A DNA stretch of 64,000 nt, taken from Cruorifilaria tuberocauda. Taxonomy: Eukaryota > Nematoda > Chromadorea > Rhabditida > Onchocercidae. The stretch spans positions 1 through 64,000 of the forward strand of contig JABVXU010000094.1 in NCBI GenBank assembly GCA_013365365.1. Reading direction: 5' to 3'. The notes under the pieces were generated by a model. It searched no databases. It worked only from the letters and a program-made list of their open reading frames with translations, and had not been told where the DNA came from. The translations under genes were made by a program, and so were the position numbers. This document shows positions 33,763 to 51,136 of this stretch, one piece after another (position 1 is the first letter of the stretch; the number at the start of each line of letters is the position of its first letter).

Positions 33763-36470
33763 AAAGAATAAAAGACAAAAAAAGTATTCCTATTCCGGTT
33801 TCTGGTACTATCAAACATTATTCGTTTCATTCCGCTTTTGATCCAGAAAATGAAACATTTATTCAATGTTCTCCTCTTTCCTTACTTTTATCACTTAATC
33901 AACTTTTTTCATTCTTTAAAACTTATCAAATAATCAAAATTAAAACTTATAGAACTAAATGACTAAAATTCGAAAAATAAAACTTATAAAAATTAGCATA
34001 AATTTTTACTGGATAAAATAATTTGTTTATTCTTGTCAAAATGAATAAATGATTGGTTGTTTGATTGATTGATTGATTTCTAAACAAACAACTGGAACGA
34101 TTTTACTTTAAAATAAGAAAAAAACAACAACAATAGTAATATGTTCAAAAATTGAACTTTGTTTTTTTTTTCGTATGACATAAAAATTTTCACTAATTTT
34201 ATTTAGTTAAAAGGGAAAAAGAAAAAGAACAAAAAAAATGATATTCTGATAAGATAGATGAAAGAGACTGTAAAAATGGAAAAGATGGAAGTTAATAGTT
34301 TTTTTTTTTTTTAAATTAACGATTACCATCTTTTAGTTTTTTTTCCGTTTTGTTAATTTCAGGTTTATTTGAGAAAATTTTTTTTCCAACAATGCAAGTA
34401 TTACTTTGGAAAAATGATTGAGTAATTACAATTGCATAGTTTACAACATTCTTCACATTTTTTTTTACTTAGTTAAATTTACAAATACAACAAAGTTTAA
34501 AAGAAAAAAAAACAAAGTTCCTTTTCGTTTTCATATCTTTCCTTTTCTTTTCACCTTTCAAATTAACTTTTATTTATTATATGTAAGTATAAATTGCAGT
34601 TACTCGCGTTTTTAGCAAATTAATTATCATTTACTAGGAAATGATTATTTCATGGAGGAAATTTTTTTCAATCTTTTTTTCTGCTCTACAGTATGGTATT
34701 TAAATTAGTGTGGTATTTAAGTTAGAGTTTGAAATTTTATTTATTGCATATAAGCCAAAAGTAACCTTTTTAATTAATATATATGAAATAGTTGAAATCA
34801 TAATAGAATAAGCGAAATGAGTAAATTGAAATGAAAGTTTAGAATTAGTGTATTTCAAGCTTACTTATGATACTGATAAACTTTGATTATTTTTCAACTG
34901 CAAAAAAAATTTTTATCAATCAATTAATTAAAATTTTTAGCTTACTTTATTTAGTTTCATTACTCAATTTTTTTTGTTTCTCAAGGTAATGCCACATTTG
35001 TAGAATTTATTTCAATCTATCAAATGATTAATTGTTAAAAAAGAATAATTAAAATGTTAGAAACCGAACAAATTAATTTCAATATTTTACTTTTGATTGC
35101 AACAAAAGGAGATTTCACCAGTAATAATAATAATAATAACAATAATTTAGTACCAATCATCAAGCTATCATTTCTACGATTTACTACTACAAATAAGCTG
35201 AAAATGATTTTCTCCATCAATCTATAACAAACATTCTATTAGTATATCGCGGGAAATTTCTGGTACAAATATTTCTATATGTCACATTTCCACCGAATAT
35301 CAAAAGGCTTTATATGGCTTACTAAAATTTTCGTTTAAGCGGCAAAATGAGAAGTAACATAAATATATGCAAATTAGCACGTACTGGAACAGATCTAAGA
35401 TCCAATATGTAATATCGCTGATAAATATATGATATTGTACAATCAGATAATAGCTTAATATAAAGTACAATGAACAACAGCTTATTGAAATTCAAATTCA
35501 TTTCCTATTCATGCAGCATGAAATTTCTCTAAAAAAAAAAAATAATACATTGAGATCATCAGTGTTACTGTTGATTGAATTTTCAATTTTTCAATTTCGA
35601 TTTCATCTTAAAAGCTAAGCTATGATACTATCATTATCAAAATTAATAATAGTAATTATTTTCAAAACAAAACAACAAAGTATTTGCATAAATTTTTAGC
35701 AACAATAATTAATAACAAATTTATAATTTGTAATAATATTCACCACTATTAAGTAATTTTCTTGCGTTAAAAAAATTTCCAATTTGATTTCCAACTTCCA
35801 ACAACTGCTTTTTGTTAAAATCATATGTGTAACAAAAAACGGAAAGATGAATCTTTCAAATTTGTGATTAGTGATAATTCACTGATAAGAATTTAGCGAT
35901 AATTTACTGATATGAAAGAACAAAAAAACAGCAGTTAATAAAGAATGTAAAAGAAATGAAACAAATTTGTTCATTTTTCTGTAAAACTTTAAGCAATTTG
36001 ATTGATATTTGTGAAAGTAAAAAATTAAAATTAAAAAAAAAGAAGCGAAATCATTTTTTGAAATAATTCATCCAAAATTTTAGCTAAAATGAAATACTTA
36101 AAAGAAGAAAAAGAAAAATTTATTTTCGATATTTCAGTTCATACATGAGTTAAAATTTTTTCCCATTGAGTTTCGATATACCAATTAATAACTGGTTTAT
36201 TGATATCGTTGAATAGGAAGAGAAAATTTTTTGCAAAACAAGATGATTTTAAAGCATTTCTTTAAATATGATAAATGATCAATTATCAAGGTAATAGTAG
36301 TAATAGCGTGAAAATATATTTATAACGGAATAACAACAATTGAGGCAATCAATAATTTTAATATAATTTCTCTCAAATCGACTCATGACCTTTGACTTTT
36401 CATATCCTTTTTTCTCATCAGGTTTAGATGATGATACCATTTTGCGATAAGTTTTTTTTTTACATTACTG

Positions 36471-37358
36471 TTATTTCGCCTTGCAATTTTCATCCAAAAC
36501 AAAATTAGCCATTGCTTCAGCTAATGCTGCCGTATCAACCATTTCATCAGTGCTTACTGTCGGGGCAAATCTGTAAATTATCAATTCTTTTAAAGAATGA
36601 AATTCTGATTTTAAAATTTATTCAATTCTTCAGTTCTTACAGTTTTGCTATATTCATTCAAATGAAAAACAGATAGCGAAATTATAAGCCATCGAATAAT
36701 TAATTACATGACCATTGATGAGTTTGAATTAATTAATATACGAATAAAACAATAATCCACTGCTAAGAATGATTTATCTTTTTGATTCATCAAAGTATGA
36801 TATTCAAATTACCAGGTAAGATAAAAAATTAATATTTTTACACTTTAATTAATAACTATTAGACTATTATTAGACAATAAATTTTCAAAAAATACTAATT
36901 ACTTAATTTGTCAAAAAAAATTTTGCAATAAATTATAAATATAGCAAAAATTTTTTATCACAAAGTGTATACATTTAATTGTTTTAACTTAATTAACCTA
37001 GTAAAATTTTTGAAACTTAATGAAACTTAATTAACCAAATGAAAAGAGAAAATTTCTTCAAAATAAGAAATAAAAATGAATAAAAAACTAGAAGACAAAA
37101 ATAAAAAAATTAAAAAATTAAAAAAGCAAAAAATAAATGTTAAATTTGAATGAAAAAGGACGAAGAAAAGACGAGTAATATAAATAATATAAGCTTATAT
37201 AATTAATAATCTAAAGCATAATTAAATGGAACTAACTTATCAGAGTGAAATTTCGAAAAAAAATGATTGAAAATAACTTTCCATTGATAGCCACGTTTAG
37301 AATCTATACGATCGATACCCCACAAATGCATTAATTCAGGATATGAATTGCAATCCAT
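36471..37358 (-). CDS. Unrecognised 73-residue protein
   Basis: Two exons, 37237-37358 and 36471-36570, join in phase 2 through a GTTAGT donor and an ATTTACAG acceptor. The product begins MDCNSYPELMHLWGIDRID, continues with an aromatic stretch (YQWKVIFNHFFSKFH), and ends in an alanine-rich, probably helical segment (DTAALAEAMANFVLDE) closing CKAK. There is no signal peptide or membrane segment. A TATTCATAG acceptor 25 bases before the ATG fits trans-splicing; the frame is also open back to that AG, so the first exon could instead be internal to a longer gene. I do not recognise a family. The codon use and clean splice signals argue that it is real. Confidence 0.55.
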
Positions 37359-38248
37359 TGAATTTCTATTTCTCCCTTTTTCCTATGAATAAAATAAAAT
37401 TTACTTTTAATATTTAAATATTTTCGTTTTTTCGCTTTTTCGTTTTTTGTTATTTTTGATATTTTTTTTTTAATTTTAAGTGAATGAATGAATTTTATGA
37501 GAGGAAAAGTTGAAAGGTCGAATGAAGTAATTCTCAACAAATTGTAAAGAGAAAAATTGGATGATAGCACCGATGCATAAGTGCAATTGTGTTGATGTTA
37601 TATAATTTTGCAGTTATTTCATATTAATACTTCAGGTCAAAGGGCAATAATTATTTGAGATCATTTCTTCAATGAATTATAATTGCTAGTTAACCTTTTT
37701 TTTTAATACAGTCTACTTTACTTCTTTTCATCTCTATTTCTCATATTATCTTCCTCAATCTTATTCGACTTCGTTAATGTAATTTTGCAGATAAATATAG
37801 CTAACTATTGTTGACCTATGACATTGAACAAAAAACTTTGTTAGTTCTATCTATTACTCAAAGAATAAATGAGATTGTAAAAAGTAGAAAGTAAGCGTAA
37901 CCATAATTGAGTATTCAAATTCGAGAATGAAAATCTTGTAGCTATTTTGGATTTATAAGTACCAATGCAAAGTTTCTCGGCAATTTATGCAAATTTCTGC
38001 TATCTAATCATTTCAGTTAAAGTAATAATTTTTACCGATGAAATGGATGGATTACTCAATGATTCTAAAACGATTAATAAACATTAACTTTCATTACATT
38101 AATAATCAATAAGCGGTCAGAGGTCAGGAAAGAGAAATTATGCGAAACTTTTACATAGCATATCTCTGAGTGCAATAAATTTACATTAAAAAAATCTTGC
38201 CGAAAGTGAAAAGTTCAAATAAATTTGCATAATTATGGAATTCTCTTG

Positions 38249-38606
38249 AAAATATTAAGCAACCTTATTTCTTTCGATTTTTTAACAGTTCAATTTTATC
38301 AGATTCGTTGAATAAGACATCTTCAGTATAATTATCAATGCTTTCTCCATTTCCATATCAGTCCATCGAATATTTCGAAGCAAAATTCTGGAAGTTCCAT
38401 CGTTCGGAAATATGGAAAGAAGTGGATGAATGGGAAAAACTACTGGTGTTATATTCCTGCAAACCATTTCCTGATGATCAATCTGTTATTGTACATTGCT
38501 GATTGGATTTCTTGGAATCACTGCAAATTGAAATGAAACTTACATATGAAACAATCATATAGCAATCAATACTATCATAGTTTTTTTTTTTGGCGATATG
38601 CCATAA
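38249..38606 (-). pseudogene. Minus-strand coding-like frame with two in-frame TGA codons
   Basis: A single minus-strand frame reads through about 115 codons with only two stops, both TGA and both after Asp, before a final TAA. Pieces include YDSIDCYMIVSYVSF, SDSKKSNQQCTITD, then GLQEYNTSSFSHSS, SERWNFQNFASKYSMD, and NYTEDVLFNESDKIELL. A perfect donor (GTAAGT) and acceptor (TTTCAATTTGCAG) sit only 23 bases apart inside it, too close to be an intron, which suggests a deletion. A second frame over 38282-38467 is also open (61 codons). Most likely a decayed gene. Readthrough or selenocysteine use is possible but unsupported. Confidence 0.35.
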
Positions 38607-40913
38607 AGTTATTTTCGAGTTGTTTTCTTTCGGTTAAACTTCTATCGGTTAATCCAATTTTTGCTATTATGATACTTTTCAAATCTTGAAGAAAAAGTTT
38701 TTTTTTTTTTTTGATAATTTTAAGGTAGTCTATTCTATGTAAATTCAGAATGTTAAAAAAAGCAATTCTTGTCCTTTGAAAATAGAATCTTTTGATAAGT
38801 TTCACTCAAAATACTTCGTTTAATCATTTCAATCCAATCACTTAACACTCATTCAACTATTGTAATTCAAAATTTTTACGCAATCATTGGTAACTTTATA
38901 ATATTAATTTGAAATTTAGAAACTTTTTTATGTAAGTTATTATCAGGCAATACTCAAAACGTCACCATTATTAGCATAATATTTCACAAAAATTCAAATA
39001 AGTCAAAATTGAATTCAACAATCTAAAAGAAATTAAAAAACTATTTAAACTTCATATACTTAATACTTTAATGTAAATAACTGCAAATCAATATAATATT
39101 ACAGCTAGTTTCGAGTAATTCAAATATAACAAAAACTGATCATATCAGATTCTTAATTTTAATGATAGAATAAGTTACTAATTTAAGTTTGACAACAAAA
39201 TAAATTCAAACTAAACTTAACAAATGCAATTGTGTTACCTTTCATAATGGCTTAGTAATAATATTCGTTATTTCTTATCTGATAAGTTCATAGATGATAC
39301 AATTACTTATCATTATTCGATTTAAGAATTTTATATCAAATTGCAGTTATCATTCAAAAAATGAATGAATAAGCATTTATGAAAATGTAAGCTAGATGAT
39401 AATTTGCAACTTCTAATTTACATTTTCATAGTATGTGACAGAAAAGTTCATAGTATGTGGCAAAAAAAAGTAGCAGAAGGAAATTCCACACATTTTAATG
39501 TATCTAGAATTTACTCTAACATTACATCTTTTGTTTTACGTGCATTTGTTTGCTGCATGCATGTTAAACATACTGAAATCATTTTACACATTACAGTGAT
39601 AATTATACATTATTACTATTATCTTTGTAATATTTTTAATTTTCATTTCAGCATTTGAAACATACAGTAAACAAAACTGAACTTATAACCTTCACTTTCA
39701 AGCGAATTCCACTGCATGAAATTCAGTAATATCCAATGAATACAATAATTAACTATCCAAAGTTATTGCAAACATATAAAAACTACTTTTCATAATATAT
39801 TAATGTAACATAAACAGGAATTCCTAATTCTATCAAAAATAAAACAAAAATTTAAATAAATTTGTTAACACTTAGAAATGATTTTAAAAATTGATCAAAA
39901 ATGTACACGTCAACGACATTTCTAACAATGTTTGTTTGTTATTTACTGTTTTCCGCAGTGAACAGTTTCAGAAAATTTATTCAAAATTTTTCTTCACCAA
40001 AATTCATTGGCATACGTTCAATTGATCTTTTAGACTGTTTTCTCGTGTAACTTCGTAGATTGTCCTTCTACAAAAGCCAACATAATGGAAGTGAAATTTT
40101 CTAAAAAAAATTACTTTAAATACATATATATTTATTTATCGGAAATAAATAGCAATAAAATGAAAAAATTCTAACCTAAAAAAGGCTGGAGATAAAGATA
40201 AGATTGGTTATTATCATAATTATCATATCATATTATCAAATGCCTCATTCTTTGCTCTCTTCGCTTATAATTAATATTTGTTAATTTTGTAATAATATAT
40301 GAATTTACCGAATATTATAGGATTATTATAGGATCATTTAAATTTTTTAATAATCCCTACCTTATAAACTTTCCAGTAATTTAAAGATCAGACGATGAAA
40401 GACTGATTTAATGTTACTTAGCTCATATATTACAATGGTGTCAAAGATCAATATAATATATGAGTTAACTGATATTAAATCAGAAGAAAACTGCTCTTAT
40501 ACGTCATCTAAACATTTAAGTTATTTAGAATTAAAATTTTCCTAAACATTTCATTCTCCTAGTGTTTTCAATTTTCTAGAGATTGCATTTCTATCAAATT
40601 TATGATTTCTTAAAATTTTGAAACTCTAAATCGATAAAAAAAGCATTTCCTGTAGAGTAGTGGTACCTGTGAAATTTTCACAATTTATTTACATATTTTT
40701 ACACATATTTACACAATTTACTAAGTAAATATGATATATTAAACCTATGAACTTAGCTAACTGCAAAAAACAACTCAGTAATTTTTTTTATTTTTTTTAT
40801 TTCAGCAAATTATATTGTCACATCTTTTGTAAATTATATTATCACAGCATAAATCATAAACGTTTGCTAATAGTTATTACTGTAAATTGGATATTAAATT
40901 AAGAACTTAAAAT

Positions 40914-41240
40914 ATTTACTCTTTTTTCCTTTGCAAATGTAATGTAGCAGATGGAATTCCGGAACAAGATTCGGAATTCATTTTCCATTCAGGAACTTCG
41001 AAACCTTTTTTGAAAAAAAGAAAAGCATAGATAATCCTATCAAACACCCCGAGTAACGAAAGAGGTAGTTCAGTTGATACCAAACGATTGCACGGCCCTT
41101 TCTGTGAAATCCAATTCGGAACCAGTACGGAAATTTTCCCGAGGTGCTTTCGTGAGCTTTTTTTATTCTTTCCTCAGTTGAATCATATCTTTCCCGATTT
41201 GACCATTTCTATGTGTTGTATTTAAGATCTATTTCGAAAA
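40914..41240. other. GC-richer block open in several frames on both strands
   Basis: On the minus strand, one frame runs through RYDSTEERIKKAHEST and KFPYWFRIGFHRKGRAIVW, and another ends in FEVPEWKMNSESCSGIPS before TAA at about 40919. On the plus strand, a frame reads VTKEVVQLIPNDCTALS and SEPVRKFSRGAFVSFF. They cannot all be real. The block may be an exon of a minus-strand gene divergent from membralin, a pseudogene, or part of the membralin promoter. I cannot choose. Confidence 0.3.
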
Positions 41241-41578
41241 CAATTTTTTTTTTCGGCGACTAGGTGTTTCTTCGTTTCTTTAGTTATTAATTATGTATGG
41301 GAAGAATATCCTGGATATTTTCATGCTTGAAAACATTCGAGAATATCAGTAAAAAATTAAGGATAGAGACAAGAGAAGTAAATATGTTACTTGAGGCAAT
41401 AATTATATGAACCGATTGAGGTAGTATATTTAATATAAACAAATGGCTATGTAAGATAAATTAATAAAATATATGTGATGAATTTGTGCGAAAAATTGAT
41501 TAAGTAAAAAAATTGAATGTAAATCTTTTTTATTAAAAGGAAGTGAAAAGTGTTTATTAGTCAATTGATGGACTTAAA

Positions 41579-47121
<5,543 letters not shown>

Positions 47122-48616
47122 GAATTTATTAGGTGTTAAGTAGTTAAGTTTTAAGAATATTTAAAATAAAAATGATTTCAAGGATGTCATAGGAACTGAT
47201 AATATGGTTTTGACGTAATCTTTTTGCCAGTTTGTAAGAATTGTAATTCATAGATATCTATGATATTCTCGAATTGTGTCCATGTATTTTACCAAATTGG
47301 TTAGGTTATTGATGGTTTAAAACGTTTGTAGCTAATTCACGTGCAATTTCGATTTGTTGATCTACATACTACTTCCAGGGAAAGATATTGTTTTTTTTTC
47401 AGTTCCTGTTAAATTCTCTGCTTCAGTTATATTCAGGATGAAGTTTTTCTTTCGAGAAGTTTCTTGATTAAAAGTTGAAATTTACGCTGTATGTTTATTT
47501 CTATTCAATTTGCTTGAATTAGTTATCAAGTAATTAACTTTATATTCATATTATTTTCTTTGTACACTTTTCGTTACTGTATATAAAAATTTCAAACGGT
47601 TCTTTTTTTTAGTTGAGCTCTTTGTATAGTATTTCATGATTTGCATTTTGAATTCTTTACCTATTTTGTTAAAACTAAGTGATGTATTTTTCTTATGAAT
47701 TGATGGGTGTTTTATTTATAATCACTTCTATGGCACCATTCAGCATAATTTACAGTGTTATTATTTTATAGTCAAAATAGAAATGCAGGCGAATTCATTT
47801 ATTTCTCATGATTGTAACCTGTGACGTACTGAAGGAGAAAAGTGTGACATAATTCTTTCCTTAACTCTCACAATCTCTTAGAATTTTGTAACTACGAGTA
47901 CATGAATCATGCTAATTTTATCATATGATTTTTCAACCTGTGATACAATACTTGACTTTCATTAACAGTTTCTAAATATGTTTAAATTTTTTTGGAGTTT
48001 CGATTGAGCTAAGATGAACTTTTTCTTATATGTATAGTGATGTTATAAATATGATTGTGAGGAATGGATAATATTCGATACAAGGGTTTGGAAACTCATT
48101 GCATTAAATATGTATTAGTGTGATTCATTGTAGCACTCCAGGAAAATCTTTCGAAAAAAATTCTATCAAGTTGTGATATAATGGTGTGAGAAAAGATTTC
48201 TCTGTGATAAAAAGGATTAGCCTGGTGACATGTATTAGCTACTTGCGAGGTTTACGAAGAGTTTTTTTGGCGAGTTTTTAATTTTTATTGAATTTGCTTG
48301 CATATTTCACACTGTATATTATGTATCATTTCATTTTTGATTTACATAGGAATGGTGTAAAATTATTTTTCTTGAACTATTCAGCGTACGGTACTTCATG
48401 CTATTGTAGTTTTAGTATGCTATCATTCTTGAAAAATCTAGTTTTCTAGTTGAACAAGTGGCGATTTAATGTTATGGGATTATTAGAAGGAATTTAAGAA
48501 AATGATATGAAGTGCTTAAAAAGTAGGAATTAATCGATAACTTCCAGAGATGAAAGGGAAAACTGTTAATAACTGTTAGCTACTATTCTTTAAAAAAATT
48601 TATTTCTATTTTTCAA
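47122..48616. other. Spacer between membralin and the methyltransferase gene
   Basis: 1.5 kb of AT-rich sequence that should contain the membralin 3' UTR. No coding frame is supported. Both neighbours are on the plus strand. Confidence 0.6.
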
Positions 48617-49901
48617 ATGCATCCAACTCCCTTGTATCACATTACGGACGAACAGAAGGAGAGTGTTTATGAGCCTGCTGAAGATACCTTTTTATTATTG
48701 GATGCCTTGGAGAAGGATGCAGAGGTATGGGAAAGTATTCATACTTCAGAGGGATACTAATTTTATAGTTTTCATTTCCTAAACTTTCTTAGCTTAATTT
48801 TAAGTTTTTTAATAATAGAAAATTTAAAAAAAGATTTAGAAGAAAAGTTGGATGGAAGAGTGAAGAAAGAATTGTCATGATCAATGTAAAATTAGTGGTT
48901 ATTGCTAGGAGTTATCACATGGCTTCGAGAATTGCTCATTTTTTTCAGGCTCTAAAACAGTTAAAACCAGATGTAGTTGTTGAAATTGGAAGTGGTTGTG
49001 GTATTGTTTCAGTATTTTGTCAGCAATTAATTCGTTTACCAGTGTTTGCCTTAGTAACAGACATGAATTTTAAAGCTTTGCAGGTTTGAAATTGCTCTCT
49101 TAAGATTAATTTTAAGATTTTCAAACCTCGCAAACAGCGATGGTTGAAATTAAAAAATAACTGTTTTCGAGTATGCAAAGATTATTTTTTGTAACAGTGA
49201 AATTTATTTAATTATTAATTTATCCTTAGTGCACCCAAACTACGGCACAGCTAAATAATGCATCAGTGGAAGCAATTCAGTGTGATTTGTTATCAGCACT
49301 AAATTACCGATTATGTGGTATTGTTGATGTGCTACTCTTTAATCCTCCATATGTACCTACCGAGCAAGAAGCTACTTCGGATTCTGTAAGTCACTTCTTC
49401 CTTTTTTTGCATCATTAAAGTTTAACTTTAATTAATATGATATTTTATTGAAACTATTATTCGGTGATTTGTTACTTATTCAAACTATAATGATCCAATT
49501 TATTGATACATAGTAATAAAGGAAGCTGAGCTTCTTATAAAGATGGATTAGTTTCAAATTTTTTTGCAAATATTCAATTGTCTTATTCAATTCAATTGTT
49601 CCTTTTTTTATCTTGTAATTTGTCATATTTCTTATTCTCCTCTTTCCTATTAAAATTTGAATTTCAGGTTCGTTGTTGGGCTGGTGGTCCAACTGGTCGT
49701 GGTACTGTTGATCGAGTTTTTGCTCAGCTTCCAGAAATTTTAGCGCCTGGCGGTTTTTTCTACGTCGTTGCACTTCATTCAAATGATATTGTCAACATGC
49801 TAACTCGTAACCAGTCAACTTTTTCCAGCAAAATTCTACTTGAAAGAAGATGTGGTATTGAGCATCTTTTTGTACTTAAATTTACGAAGTCAAAATGTTG
49901 A
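48617..49901 (+). CDS. HemK2/N6AMT1-type glutamine methyltransferase
   Basis: Four exons in phase: 48617-48724, 48949-49083, 49230-49385 and 49668-49901, giving 210 residues (human N6AMT1 is 214). The N-terminus holds the family signature VYEPAEDTFLLLDALE. Motif I for S-adenosylmethionine is VVVEIGSGCGIVS (residues 45-57), and the catalytic FNPPYV motif is at 118-123. The strand and helix order to the end (WAGGPTGR, LAPGGFFYVV, FVLKFTK) matches the family. With a TRMT112 partner the enzyme methylates the glutamine of the GGQ motif in release factor eRF1; other substrates have been claimed for human N6AMT1. Start: first ATG, directly before the conserved YEPAED block, and no upstream in-frame exon is needed. 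It is separated from membralin by 1.5 kb and from the next gene by 1.2 kb, all on one strand. Confidence 0.97.
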
Positions 49902-51136
49902 GTCGAAATAATCTGCTATTTCAGTGCTGTGTTAGTGTGGAAAATTTCTGGATAATCATTATATGATTTCCATGATGTCTAAAAACAGAGCCAGTGATTA
50001 ATGAATGATAAATGTAACTGATAGAATTTTGTCACTTAATTGTAACTCCGATATCAGCATCATGTGCCCTTACATTTATTATTAAAAAAACTGTGATAAA
50101 ATAATTTTGCTGAGTGATTATTCGCGCCAATAACAAACATGTAATAGTATATGAACAACTTGATTCTAAAAATCTCTTTTAATAAAAAATTATTTGAAAT
50201 ATCTATGTTGTTAAATATCAAAGGATTTTATGAAATATAGTAATCTCGATTTGTTTCTGGATTTACTTGTGTGACTCGATATTATTATTCACTATGTGAG
50301 ATAAGATATGAAAGTGTGAAAGGTCTCTAAATTTTACTGATACTTTTACTGGTGTTTAGGAGAATAGAGTAAATGATAAAAAAAGGAAAGGGAATAAAAT
50401 AGTGTAGCAGTTCCATTCTCTTCCTATCTCTTATTAAAAACATTGCTCTTCAGAATTACTAATTTGCATTTAGTTTATGCTTAAATTCTTTTTTATTTTT
50501 AAAATCTTTTCACTTAAATAGCAAAGCAAACAGAAAATTTTAACACTTAGAATACTTTGAACACTTTGTTTAATAATAATGCTAAACATCAGTTTTAATT
50601 ATCAATTCACTTGTGATTATACCGCATGGCACGCATTTCATTTTATGGTTTTTGTTTGTGTATTATCACTATAAATATATGCTGTCTGTTTTTTGATTTC
50701 TTTAATCTCTAATGAAGTTTCAAGATGTTATCGTAATTCAGCAATAATCGATTTTAATTTTGCAATAAACTGAAATCAACTTTACAACTGGATCTGATTT
50801 CTCTTGTCTAGTGCGGATTTTCTCGCCCCTAGTACTTTTAATACATTGCATTTCAAAATGCAGGAAAAAATGATATATCAGAGATATAAGAATATTACAA
50901 TGCATTAGTACTCATTAGAGCAAGCAACTTTGTCTTTTGAAATTAGCTAAAATTCAAATTTCGGAATTCTTTTGTGGTTAAATTTAATAATTTTAGTGGT
51001 TTCAAATTTAGGATTGAGGCGGATTTTGAATTTGGTCTTTTTACATTGTTTGCTTCTAATGATTTCGTAAATTTTTATAAGTTTTCAGATTATTTTTGGA
51101 AGTTTTGAAATGTAGAAGATGTGATAATTTTAATGA
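49902..51136. other. Spacer between methyltransferase and serine hydrolase genes
   Basis: 1.2 kb of AT-rich sequence with the 3' UTR of the methyltransferase gene and the promoter or outron of the hydrolase gene. No coding frame is supported. Confidence 0.6.

Larger units (their letters stand above)
30889..36470. other. Upstream region of the collagen gene and gene-poor spacer
   Basis: 5.6 kb of AT-rich sequence. It should include the collagen promoter near 30.9-31.5 kb, though I see no convincing TATA or other element. It holds a duplicated 62-bp segment, a TG-rich minisatellite and a GA run, all listed. No coding frame is supported. Confidence 0.6.
37359..41578. other. Spacer with broken and ambiguous coding blocks before membralin
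   Basis: 4.2 kb, mostly AT-rich. It holds the interrupted minus-strand frame near 38.26-38.61 kb and a GC-richer block with several open frames at 40914-41240, both listed. The last few hundred bases before 41579 must contain the membralin promoter. Confidence 0.5.
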
